The translations under genes were made by a program, and so were the position numbers. Of a stretch of DNA of 7,861 nt, positions 1 through 6,220 are shown one piece after another. Below the pieces are notes generated by a model. It searched no databases and had not been told where the DNA came from. It saw only the letters and a program-made list of their open reading frames with translations. Source of the stretch: Syntrophomonadaceae bacterium (GTDB lineage: Bacteria > Bacillota > Dethiobacteria > DTU022); the NCBI GenBank assembly GCA_007129055.1, contig SKWE01000184.1:1-7861 (forward strand), given 5' to 3'. Within the stretch, counting starts at the first letter, position 1; each line of letters starts with the position of its first letter.

Positions 1-81
1 CAAAGCTATCCCTATAGCTATTATACCAACAACACGGGAATAGCGCTCATTATTAATCTTCAATATCCTCGCCTTCTTCAT
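1..81 (-). CDS. N-terminus of an unidentified membrane or exported protein (partial, runs off the left edge)
   Basis: An open frame runs from an ATG at 81-79 to the window edge. It encodes 27 residues beginning MKKARILKINNERYSRVVG, followed by a hydrophobic run (IIAIGIAL). That is the basic-then-hydrophobic pattern of a signal peptide or signal anchor. A Shine-Dalgarno-like GAGGAAG lies at 97-91, 9 nt before the ATG. Other in-frame starts are an ATG at 99-97 and a TTG at 63-61, and the frame is closed by a TAG at 108-106. With the chosen start the gene overlaps the end of the upstream ligase gene by 29 bases in a different frame, which suggests translational coupling in an operon. Too little is present to name a family. 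The call rests on the N-terminal pattern and spacing only. Confidence 0.55.
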   Translation of the reverse strand, partial: MKKARILKINNERYSRVVGIIAIGIAL

Positions 82-2827
82 TATCTTCAACTTCCTCATC
101 TTCTTCTATCACCCGGTTATCGTCTAATATTTCGCTTAGCCGGTTTTGCGCTTCATCATAAAAGCGACCGCCTTCGGGCACCATCCTAAAATAACCTATG
201 GCCTCGGGAATTTTGCCAACCAGGTATTTTGCCCGCCCAAGAATATAGTTTAATTCTGTGGAATCACCCATTTTTTCTTCCATCAAATTACGGAAGGCTT
301 TTATTTCATTATAAAGCCTTTCTGTTTCCGCCCGCTCGCCGCTTTCAGCAAAGAACTCCATCAAACGCAGGCGTGACCAGGTAGGCTGAATATAACTATC
401 GGCAGTAAAGGGCCTTAAATTTACAATCTGATCCGTGTAGTAGAGCCCTTCATCAACGCCCACATAGTTTAGCAGCATATCACCGTAGCGGACTACATAT
501 GTGGGATTAAAAGGTTCAAGCCGGTAAGCCTGCTCAGCGAGGGCCAGCGCTTGCTGGATATCTGCAACCGAACCGGTCCTGCGCCCCTGCTCTTCAAGGT
601 ATACCGCCAGGTTATGATAATTATCGGTACGGTAGGGATCTAACCTGATTCCTTTTTCCATCTCGATCATAGCCTGCTTGATATTGCCACGTTCCATAAG
701 TTCCTGGGATCTCCAGGTGGCATCGTGTCCGGTAAGCAGGACCAGCGACCAGCTAAAAAGCGCAATCCCGAAAAGCAGCCCCAGGATTCCGACAGCTACT
801 CCCTGCTGATCTTTTTTAGCGGCTAAATTATTATCTTTGCCTGCTTTACCAAACCAGCTAATGTTATCCAAACTGCGCCCCACCCCGAGCAGGACAAAAA
901 GGTAAAAACCGACTGCTGCCATAGAAAAATTCCAGTCTATAACACTGTGAGCACCAAGCGCTGCTGCAGGAAGGAATGCCGCCGTCCAAAGCTGCCATCT
1001 TACCGGTGAAGCCCTGTCTTTATAGCAATTACGGATAAAGGCAATTGCGAAGCTAATCCAGATGCCGATAAAAGCGAGGAAACCAAAAATACCGGCTTCA
1101 AGCCATACCTGCAGGTAATGGTTATGGACTTCCCTGGAACTGTAAGGTTGATCCTGATAAGCTTGGTACATGGCAGCCCAACCGCCACCACCTGTGCCGG
1201 TTAATGGATACTCCCTGATGATTTTCATAGCATCATCAAAAAGTTCCAGGCGCCTATCCAGGTTGCGATCCCTGGAATAAGAAAAAATGCGATCATAAAA
1301 CCTCTGGGGCATTATCCGGCTCAAAGCAAAGTTTAGCTTTTGCTCTCTTTCCGGTGTTACCAGGTAGACGGACCTGACGGTAGCAGCAGTTCCCTGGTGC
1401 TGGTTGTATATCTGAACTTCCAGGCGGGTAGTTTCCTCACGGGTTCGGAAACTAAAACTTTTTTCCTGCCACCCGTCCGTACCACCACCGCGGTAATTGA
1501 CCAGTTCTTCATTTCGATACCCGGGCAGGCCGCCCAGGACCCTTAAACCCCAGGCATATTCTGGATCATCAGCTTGCGATGCAGCATCAACCAGGGCATT
1601 GACCTCAAGGATCAATTCATAGTCCTGATCTCTTTCAATATTTTCCAACACCTGGCTAACCGCTTTCATTTGACCGGCCTTGCCTGCAGGTTGTTCCAGT
1701 ATAACTGGCCCGGTAGCCGGTATTACAATTATTACCAGGATCAATATGACTGCCATTACACCCAGTCCCCCGGCAAGAGCCAGTTGAAGTTTACGGCTGC
1801 GGGACAGGTAAAGCTCTACAAGATGACCCAAAAGGAAAGCTGCACCACCTGCGGCCAGAATATATAGCCAGGCCAGGGGTGGATTATCAGAACGAAAAAC
1901 AGGGTCAGCCAGCAGCGCTGCAGGCAGGGCGGCAATAGATGTTGCAGCCAGGTATAGCAGCGTACGCAATCTCTCACCAGGAGCTGATGCAATTACCAGC
2001 AAAACTGCGAGGGGAGGCAGCAAAAGCCATGCGCCCCTGGAGAAAGTTAGGATTACCGTTAGCAGCATAATTGCAGCCGGGACAAGGTAAACTAATCTAT
2101 AACGCCTGCCGGCAAGAGGAGCAAGGGCAAGGGTTAGGAAATATGCTGCCATCAGGTAGGCTGCAGCTGTGTTGGCATAACCCATGGGAGAAGCTATCCG
2201 GTTTGAAGCGTAAGCGCCGGCAAATGTCCAGTGCCCTGCTGCCGCACCCAGGCTGGCAATGGTTACAATAAAAGCAACACCCAGCAAAAGGTGCAGCATT
2301 ACATTCTGACCTGACCGGGGCAGTGAATCTATGTCACCCTTATTATCCGCTTCTTTTTTCAGCAGGGTCAGGGGGTTCTGCCAGTAGCGGCACAGGTCTA
2401 TCGCGATAAGGTAAATTACTATGTACATGCCAATTTTCAGCACTTCTTCCAGTGCATCGCGCTTATGAACGGCAAAAAAGAAGGATGAAAAATAAGCCGC
2501 AAGAAGAACCAGCAGGCAAATATCAAGGGGGGTGCTGATAAACCGCTTATCTTTTTTTAGTAAACGGAACAGGCCCCAGGCAGCAAGCAAGGCAAAAACA
2601 ACAACCTGGGTCACCAGGAGGTCACGGGGGAAAAATAGCCCCCTTTCAAAAGGACCGACGACCAGGAGAACTGCTATTGAAGCAAACAACAGGTAATATA
2701 CAATCTGTCCCAGTCGTGCTGCTGCCGGAAACTTACCGGAGACCTTACTGCCTTCTTTTTTCAGATCATGTTTATTTCGCTTTAATCCACCCTGCTTATC
2801 TTTTTTCTTTTTACCTTTGCCAGCCAA
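53..2827 (-). CDS. O-antigen ligase/polymerase-like (Wzy_C family) membrane protein with C-terminal TPRs
   Basis: This 924-residue polytopic membrane protein probably joins or polymerises surface glycans on the outer face of the membrane. I count about 11 membrane segments between residues 40 and 371, then a large loop (373-568), then about four more (570-598, two in 613-650, 676-700). The positive-inside pattern fits a cytoplasmic N-terminus and an external large loop. Family marks are FSRG at 262-265 between two helices and HNHYLQVWLEAG at 568-579 in the Wzy_C region. Residues about 705-900 form TPR-like helical repeats (for example around 731-772 and 853-895), predicted outside the cell. 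Oddities are a Lys-rich N-terminus (residues 3-33), an acidic tail (908-924), and a beta-rich stretch (about 400-490) inside the external loop that resembles a carbohydrate-binding fold. The start is TTG, with AGGGGG at 2840-2835 placed 7 nt upstream; the next Met is at residue 134. The exact glycan is unknown. Teichuronic acid, exopolysaccharide or glycoprotein glycan are all possible. Confidence 0.85.
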   Translation of the reverse strand: MAGKGKKKKDKQGGLKRNKHDLKKEGSKVSGKFPAAARLGQIVYYLLFASIAVLLVVGPFERGLFFPRDLLVTQVVVFALLAAWGLFRLLKKDKRFISTPLDICLLVLLAAYFSSFFFAVHKRDALEEVLKIGMYIVIYLIAIDLCRYWQNPLTLLKKEADNKGDIDSLPRSGQNVMLHLLLGVAFIVTIASLGAAAGHWTFAGAYASNRIASPMGYANTAAAYLMAAYFLTLALAPLAGRRYRLVYLVPAAIMLLTVILTFSRGAWLLLPPLAVLLVIASAPGERLRTLLYLAATSIAALPAALLADPVFRSDNPPLAWLYILAAGGAAFLLGHLVELYLSRSRKLQLALAGGLGVMAVILILVIIVIPATGPVILEQPAGKAGQMKAVSQVLENIERDQDYELILEVNALVDAASQADDPEYAWGLRVLGGLPGYRNEELVNYRGGGTDGWQEKSFSFRTREETTRLEVQIYNQHQGTAATVRSVYLVTPEREQKLNFALSRIMPQRFYDRIFSYSRDRNLDRRLELFDDAMKIIREYPLTGTGGGGWAAMYQAYQDQPYSSREVHNHYLQVWLEAGIFGFLAFIGIWISFAIAFIRNCYKDRASPVRWQLWTAAFLPAAALGAHSVIDWNFSMAAVGFYLFVLLGVGRSLDNISWFGKAGKDNNLAAKKDQQGVAVGILGLLFGIALFSWSLVLLTGHDATWRSQELMERGNIKQAMIEMEKGIRLDPYRTDNYHNLAVYLEEQGRRTGSVADIQQALALAEQAYRLEPFNPTYVVRYGDMLLNYVGVDEGLYYTDQIVNLRPFTADSYIQPTWSRLRLMEFFAESGERAETERLYNEIKAFRNLMEEKMGDSTELNYILGRAKYLVGKIPEAIGYFRMVPEGGRFYDEAQNRLSEILDDNRVIEEDEEVEDNEEGEDIED

Positions 2828-2863
2828 ACTTATTCCCCCTATATGCCTTCAGTTGCCCGGTCA

Positions 2864-2889
2864 TTAAAAAAACTGGCTTTAAAAAAACT
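2864..2889. repeat. Tandem 11-bp direct repeat containing A7 tracts
   Basis: TTAAAAAAACT occurs at 2864-2874 and again at 2879-2889, a 15-bp period. It lies in the 213-bp gap between the beta-helix gene and the ligase gene, about 40-60 bp upstream of the ligase start. On the minus strand the copies read as T-tracts. They could be a bent-DNA or UP-like element for a ligase promoter, or chance AT-richness. I could not identify a convincing -35/-10 pair for the ligase in this gap. Confidence 0.4.
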
Positions 2890-2938
2890 CATCACCTGTT
2901 TCATAGCGGACAGTTTCAGGATGATCATGAAAATGTAC

Positions 2939-2976
2939 AGCCAGGGCTACCCCTCTATTATCGGGCAGCCCTGGCT
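2939..2976 (-). terminator. Strong hairpin, probable terminator of the beta-helix gene
   Basis: AGCCAGGGCT (2939-2948) and AGCCCTGGCT (2967-2976) form a perfect 10-bp stem. A CCC/GGG pairing can extend it inside the loop. It lies about 65 bp past the stop of the minus-strand beta-helix gene. On the minus strand it is followed by GTACATTTTC, a weak T-tract, and on the plus strand by AAATTTTCC. It could be bidirectional, but no plus-strand gene precedes it. It would reduce read-through from the beta-helix gene into the ligase gene. Confidence 0.6.
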
Positions 2977-3040
2977 AAATTTTCCTGAGTATGTTTGCAA
3001 AGCTTATATAATGGTTCCTTCAATACCAGTAAATAGCACC

Positions 3041-4456
3041 TTACTCCTGGTGAACATCATCGGGAACATTACCCTGGTATGTATTATCATCAGGATCGCC
3101 TAACTCCAGAACTGCCCCTTCGGACACGTGGATTGCGCCCCCCTGGCTGGCACGGTTATTTTCAAAGATATTGTTGCTGAGCGTTACAATAGCGTTAAGC
3201 AAGGTATATATTCCGCCACCGTCTCGCCTGGCTTCATTATTCCTGATCGAATTTCCATCCAGGACAGGTTCAGATTCCTGGATGAAGATGCCGGCACCAT
3301 TGCGCTCCGCGTAATTTTCAGTTATATCATTGCCGGTAATTTGCGGGGTTGAATTCTCACCAATTAAAAGACCTCCACCCAGCCTGGCCCTGTTATCAGA
3401 AATAGTATTATTGCTGATCTGGGGAGCAGAATCGACTAATACCGATATCCCTCCGCCGGCATCAGCGTCATTCCCGATTATCAGGTTATCTACCAGCTCG
3501 GGCGATGATTCAAAATAGATAGCAACGCCTCCGCCGGACGGTCCACCCTGGTTGTCAGATATATCATTATTCCTTATCTCAGGTGAGCTGCTCACCAGGT
3601 AAAAACCGCCCCCAATGTTAGCTGCAGTGTTATTTATAACCTGGTTATTACTGATTACCGGGTTGGATTGGAAGATAGAAAATGCAGCGCCGTTTTCTGC
3701 CCTGTTATTAGATATGCGGTTTCCGTCTATGCTGGAAGGTGATACACCCTCGCCGCTTATGGCAATACCTCCACCGCTGCGTCCCGCAGAGTTGTTGGTA
3801 ATCTCGTTATCACTCAAGCTGGCAGATGCGTCTGCAAGAAAAACACCGCCGCCACCGCCGGTAGACAGATTGTCTACGATGGTATTGTCCTGGATAGTGG
3901 GAGATGAAGCATACACCAGGATTCCCCCTCCACGCTCGGCTACGTTATCCTTGATTACGTTACTGCTAATCGTGGGAGAACTGTCGTTTAAAACGATAAT
4001 ACCTCCACCGTAAAGTGATGGCACTTCACGCATTTCTCCCTCGATTTCGAACTCCAGGATTTCCATGTTGCCGCTGCCCCCGGTAATCGTAAAACCGGTA
4101 ATCACAGCATTTTCACTTTCCCCGCTTCTAAATGACACAACAGAGTCTACACCGCCTGCATCGATGATCGTTTCGCTGACCACTTCACTATCAGCAGGAT
4201 CCGTGCTGCGCAGGGTTATATTTTTCCCTTGAAAATCAATTCTCTCTGTATACCTTCCCGGCCTGACAACAATTACATCTCCATCTTCTGCTGCATCTAT
4301 AGCCTCTTGTATGGTTGAATAGTCATCCGGTACTGTAATAGCCCCTTCTACCACTTCTTCGGCATCCCCACAGGCAGTGAGGGTTAAAGTCATGGCAATG
4401 ATCAGCAGTACTGTAGAAATTAAATATAGCGATTGTTTACGCTTACGGTTCTTCAT
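3041..4456 (-). CDS. Right-handed parallel beta-helix lipoprotein (NosD/PbH1-like repeats)
   Basis: A 471-residue exported protein. The N-terminus has a basic patch (MKNRKRK), a hydrophobic core and a lipobox LTAC with Cys29, the only cysteine, so a membrane-anchored lipoprotein is expected. Residues about 40-100 (TVPDDYSTIQEAIDAAEDGD, then VIVVRPGRYTERI) are the typical opening strand region of pectate-lyase-like or NosD-like beta-helices. From residue 150 to the end there are 12 coils marked by GGG or a close variant at about 150, 176, 202, 228, 256, 282, 308, 334, 360, 387, 413 and 439. The period is a steady 26 residues, with Asn ladders (SxNxIxxN) in each coil. Such proteins bind or cleave polysaccharides, or act as adhesins. 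No catalytic residues can be assigned, so binding or scaffolding is as likely as enzymatic activity. The ATG has ACCTCC (GGAGGT on the coding strand) at 4463-4468, 6 nt upstream. The downstream neighbour is the glycan ligase-like gene, consistent with an envelope role. Confidence 0.85.
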   Translation of the reverse strand: MKNRKRKQSLYLISTVLLIIAMTLTLTACGDAEEVVEGAITVPDDYSTIQEAIDAAEDGDVIVVRPGRYTERIDFQGKNITLRSTDPADSEVVSETIIDAGGVDSVVSFRSGESENAVITGFTITGGSGNMEILEFEIEGEMREVPSLYGGGIIVLNDSSPTISSNVIKDNVAERGGGILVYASSPTIQDNTIVDNLSTGGGGGVFLADASASLSDNEITNNSAGRSGGGIAISGEGVSPSSIDGNRISNNRAENGAAFSIFQSNPVISNNQVINNTAANIGGGFYLVSSSPEIRNNDISDNQGGPSGGGVAIYFESSPELVDNLIIGNDADAGGGISVLVDSAPQISNNTISDNRARLGGGLLIGENSTPQITGNDITENYAERNGAGIFIQESEPVLDGNSIRNNEARRDGGGIYTLLNAIVTLSNNIFENNRASQGGAIHVSEGAVLELGDPDDNTYQGNVPDDVHQE

Positions 4457-4498
4457 TAATTAACCTCCATTCGGCAGTTAAGAAACATTAATGATAAA

Positions 4499-4530
4499 GG
4501 TTTTCCGGCATTTCAAAAAGCCCGAAAACC
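4499..4530 (-). terminator. Possible terminator hairpin downstream of tRNA-Ala
   Basis: GGTTTTC (4499-4505) pairs with GAAAACC (4524-4530), followed by one mismatch and a further GGC/GCC (4507-4509 with 4520-4522), around a 10-nt loop. On the minus strand it lies 6 bp after the tRNA 3' end and is followed by TTTATCATT, a weak T-tract. It is the best terminator candidate for the tRNA transcript and also lies just upstream of the beta-helix gene. Confidence 0.45.
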
Positions 4531-4536
4531 CTTACC

Positions 4537-4612
4537 TGGTGGACGTGAGGGGATTCGAACCCCTGACCTCTTGAATGCGAGCCAAGTGCTCTCCCAACTG
4601 AGCTACACGCCC
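4537..4612 (-). tRNA. tRNA-Ala, anticodon CGC
   Basis: On the minus strand a full cloverleaf can be folded. The acceptor GGGCGTG pairs with CACGTCC and includes the G3:U70 wobble that marks alanine tRNAs. The D arm is GCTC/GAGC. The anticodon stem CTTGG/TCAAG closes the loop CTCGCAT, with anticodon CGC (plus-strand 4577-4579) reading GCG. The T arm AGGGG/CCCCT has loop TTCGAAT. The discriminator is A73 and the CCA end is encoded (plus-strand TGG at 4537-4539). Length is 76 nt including CCA. Confidence 0.97.
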
Positions 4613-4622
4613 TCGCAGACGT

Positions 4623-4651
4623 ATTATAGCAAATCAACTTCTATTAAGCAA
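4623..4651 (-). promoter_or_regulatory. Promoter of tRNA-Ala
   Basis: On the minus strand a perfect TATAAT (plus 4623-4628) lies 10 nt before the tRNA 5' end. A weak -35 TTGCTT (plus 4646-4651) is 17 nt further upstream. The spacing is ideal and transcription would start a few bases before the tRNA, as is usual for such genes. Confidence 0.65.
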
Positions 4652-4658
4652 GGGAAGC

Positions 4659-4686
4659 AAAAACCCGGCCACTCAGGTGAACCGGG
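4659..4686 (-). terminator. Rho-independent terminator of the GlsB-like gene
   Basis: On the minus strand the stem CCCGG/CCGGG (4682-4686 with 4664-4668) is extended by CAC/GTG after a small bulge. It is followed directly by TTTTT (plus-strand A run 4659-4663). It lies about 55 bp past the stop of the small membrane protein gene and just upstream of the tRNA promoter, insulating the two units. Confidence 0.8.
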
Positions 4687-4739
4687 CCTTATATATTCTG
4701 AACTTCCTGTCTACATTTGCTCTTACCTCTTAAAGAGAA

Positions 4740-4988
4740 TTATCTTCTTAAAAGCCCCAGCACGAACAAAACAACAACAGCGCCACCTGTCGCAACAAGG
4801 ATAGATATAAGATTTATACCTGTTACTGCATAGGGAAGGTTAAATATCTGTGTAGAAAGCCATCCCCCTACAAGAGCGCCAATAATACCAATAATTATAT
4901 TGCCGAGCAGTCCATATCCTCCACCCTTTATCATGCTGGCCAGCCAACCAGCTAAAGCTCCAATAATCAACCAGGATAATAAACCCAC
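4740..4988 (-). CDS. GlsB/YeaQ/YmgE-family small membrane protein
   Basis: An 82-residue, very hydrophobic, Gly-rich protein with three predicted membrane segments (about 3-20, 27-48 and 58-80). The opening GLLSWLIIGALAGWLAS, the GGGYGLLGNIIIGIIGALVG stretch and the ending VLFVLGLLRR match the transglycosylase-associated (GlsB/YeaQ/YmgE) family in both pattern and length. The family is linked to envelope and general stress responses, but its molecular activity is not settled. The old name 'transglycosylase-associated' does not imply an enzyme. The start is GTG (4988-4986), with GGAGGTG (plus 4996-5002) 7 nt upstream. It stands alone, between its own candidate promoter and its own terminator. 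Confidence 0.9.
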   Translation of the reverse strand: MGLLSWLIIGALAGWLASMIKGGGYGLLGNIIIGIIGALVGGWLSTQIFNLPYAVTGINLISILVATGGAVVVLFVLGLLRR

Positions 4989-5036
4989 AATATTTCACCT
5001 CCGTGTTATAATAAAATGCAAATACCAGTTACACTA

Positions 5037-5066
5037 ATAATATCAATCATTTAAGCAAGTAGTCAA
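5037..5066 (-). promoter_or_regulatory. Candidate promoter of the GlsB-like gene
   Basis: On the minus strand TTGACT (plus 5061-5066) and TATTAT (plus 5037-5042) are separated by 18 bp. Each matches the housekeeping consensus at 5 of 6 positions. The predicted leader to the GTG start is about 40 nt and includes the strong ribosome binding site. The region is shared with the divergent iron-sulfur gene, for which I could not fix a promoter. Confidence 0.55.
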
Positions 5067-5074
5067 ATAACAGT

Positions 5075-5080
5075 GGGAGG
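5075..5080 (+). promoter_or_regulatory. Ribosome binding site that decides the iron-sulfur gene start
   Basis: GGGAGG directly abuts an ATG at 5081, leaving no spacer, but lies 6 nt before a second in-frame ATG at 5087. The second is therefore the better start. Confidence 0.7.
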
Positions 5081-5086
5081 ATGAAA

Positions 5087-6151
5087 ATGACCTTAGATAT
5101 TTACCGCCAGTTACAGGAAAGGCTTGACACTTATGCAGTAGGGTTTCCCGCTACAGAATCGGGTGTTGAAATTAAGATTTTAAGAAAGCTCTTCAGTGAA
5201 GCAGATGCTGAGCTTTTTCTGGCTCTCAGTCCGGCCCTGGAAAGCCCGAAAGATATTGCTGGCAGACTGAATCTTCAGGCAGGAGAGCTGGAGGAAAAAC
5301 TGGAAGATATGGCTTCAAGGGGCCTGCTTTTCCGCTTAAGGAAAAATGCCCGGGTCAGGTACGGGGCAACAGCTTTTATCCACGGCATCTTTGAATTCCA
5401 GCTTCCGCGCATGGATCTTGAACTGGCTGAACTAATCGAGCAATACCTGAATGAAGGCCTTGATAAGTCTATGATTAAGGTGAAGGGAACTTTTTTAAGA
5501 ACCATCCCTGTCGCCGCCTCGATTCCTCCTGAATACCACGTCGCATCCTTAGATGATGCCGCTGAAATACTTAAAAATGCAGGTAAAATTGTCCTGGCTG
5601 ACTGCATCTGCCGGAAAACGAGAGAAGTTATAGGCAAATCATGCGACACACCGCTGGAAGTATGTTTCCTCTTTGGCTCCATGGGCCAGTATTACCTGGA
5701 CAACGGCATGGGCCGTGAAATTCAATTTGAAGAGGCAGTCGAAGTGGTTGCCCGGGCCCAGGAGGCAGGGCTGGTAACACAACCGGCCACGTCGGCAAAC
5801 CCCACCGGAATGTGTAACTGCTGTGGTGACTGCTGCGGAGTGCTGGCCTCGATTAAAAGAGACCCGAACCCCGCCGAACTCGTTTATTCTAACAACTATG
5901 CAGAGGTTGAAACAGAAAACTGCACCGAATGCGAAATCTGCCTGCCCAGTTGTCACATGGAAGCGATTAAAATGTCGGAAGACGGTCCGGCCATAGTCTT
6001 AGAAAACCGCTGCATTGGCTGCGGGGTATGCATAACCCAATGCCCGGCCGACGCTATAAGCCTGAAAGAAAAGCCGGAAGAAAAGCGCCGCCCGCTGCCG
6101 CAAAACAGCTTTGAACAGATGATGAAGATGATGGAAGTTAGAAATAGTTAA
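5087..6151 (+). CDS. Cys-rich iron-sulfur protein: N-terminal winged-helix-like domain plus two [4Fe-4S] ferredoxin motifs
   Basis: The protein has 354 residues from the ATG at 5087; the numbers below count from the ATG at 5081 (add 2). Residues about 40-100 look like a winged helix (SPKDIAGRLNLQAGELEEKL, then a short wing region with RLRKNARVRYG). Residues 170-255 hold a Cys-rich module: C175, C177, C188, C195, then MCNCCGDCCG with C245, C247, C248, C251 and C252. Two ferredoxin motifs follow: CTECEICLPSC (281-291), where the last Cys is followed by His rather than Pro, and CIGCGVCITQCP (311-322). That makes 17 cysteines, enough for two [4Fe-4S] clusters plus one or two more metal sites. There is no signal peptide, so it is cytoplasmic. 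Proteins with this layout are usually annotated only as 4Fe-4S binding proteins. Electron transfer or redox sensing is inferred, not shown. It is transcribed toward hypB. Confidence 0.85.
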   Translation: MTLDIYRQLQERLDTYAVGFPATESGVEIKILRKLFSEADAELFLALSPALESPKDIAGRLNLQAGELEEKLEDMASRGLLFRLRKNARVRYGATAFIHGIFEFQLPRMDLELAELIEQYLNEGLDKSMIKVKGTFLRTIPVAASIPPEYHVASLDDAAEILKNAGKIVLADCICRKTREVIGKSCDTPLEVCFLFGSMGQYYLDNGMGREIQFEEAVEVVARAQEAGLVTQPATSANPTGMCNCCGDCCGVLASIKRDPNPAELVYSNNYAEVETENCTECEICLPSCHMEAIKMSEDGPAIVLENRCIGCGVCITQCPADAISLKEKPEEKRRPLPQNSFEQMMKMMEVRNS

Positions 6152-6174
6152 ATTAATCCTTAATATAAAGATTC

Positions 6175-6220
6175 AAGAGCTGCTCAACCCTCATCCGGAA
6201 GAGCAGCTCTTTCTATTTCT
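6175..6220. terminator. Shared hairpin terminator between the convergent iron-sulfur gene and hypB
   Basis: AAGAGCTGCTC (6175-6185) and GAGCAGCTCTT (6201-6211) form a perfect 11-bp stem with a 15-nt loop. On the plus strand it is followed by a T-rich tail ending at 6220 (TTCTATTTCT), making a good terminator for the iron-sulfur gene, 23 bp after its stop. On the minus strand the tail is weaker (GAATCTTTATATT). The stem includes the hypB stop codon (6184-6186), and the loop and second arm encode the end of HypB. Confidence 0.75.

Noticed and set aside
21..50. Tiny minus-strand ORF starting ATGAGCGCT after the ligase stop
   Set aside because: It closes after nine codons. The overlapping frame from ATG at 81-79 gives a better N-terminus.
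2677..3103. Plus-strand open frames over the ligase start and the gap
   Set aside because: They are antisense to real genes at both ends and cross the terminator hairpin. The translated sequences show no domain pattern or ribosome binding site.
3128..4013. Several plus-strand open frames opposite the beta-helix gene
   Set aside because: They arise from the repetitive codon pattern of the beta-helix gene read in reverse (Pro-rich complements of Gly codons).
3041..4020. Regular about 78-bp spacing that might suggest a CRISPR-like or DNA tandem array
   Set aside because: The period is exact at protein level (26 residues) but the DNA copies differ strongly, so it is a coding solenoid repeat.
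4537..4612. tRNA gene as an integration site for a mobile element
   Set aside because: No integrase gene or direct repeat of the tRNA 3' end was seen in the window.
4571..4804. Plus-strand open frame of 77 codons
   Set aside because: It runs through the tRNA-Ala, its promoter and the terminator and has no ribosome binding site.
5081..5086. Upstream ATG of the iron-sulfur gene as start
   Set aside because: It directly touches the GGGAGG ribosome binding site. The ATG at 5087 has the correct 6-nt spacing.
5275..5956. Minus-strand open frames opposite the iron-sulfur gene
   Set aside because: The opposite strand holds a clear Cys-motif gene with a good ribosome binding site. These frames lack start signals and recognisable motifs.
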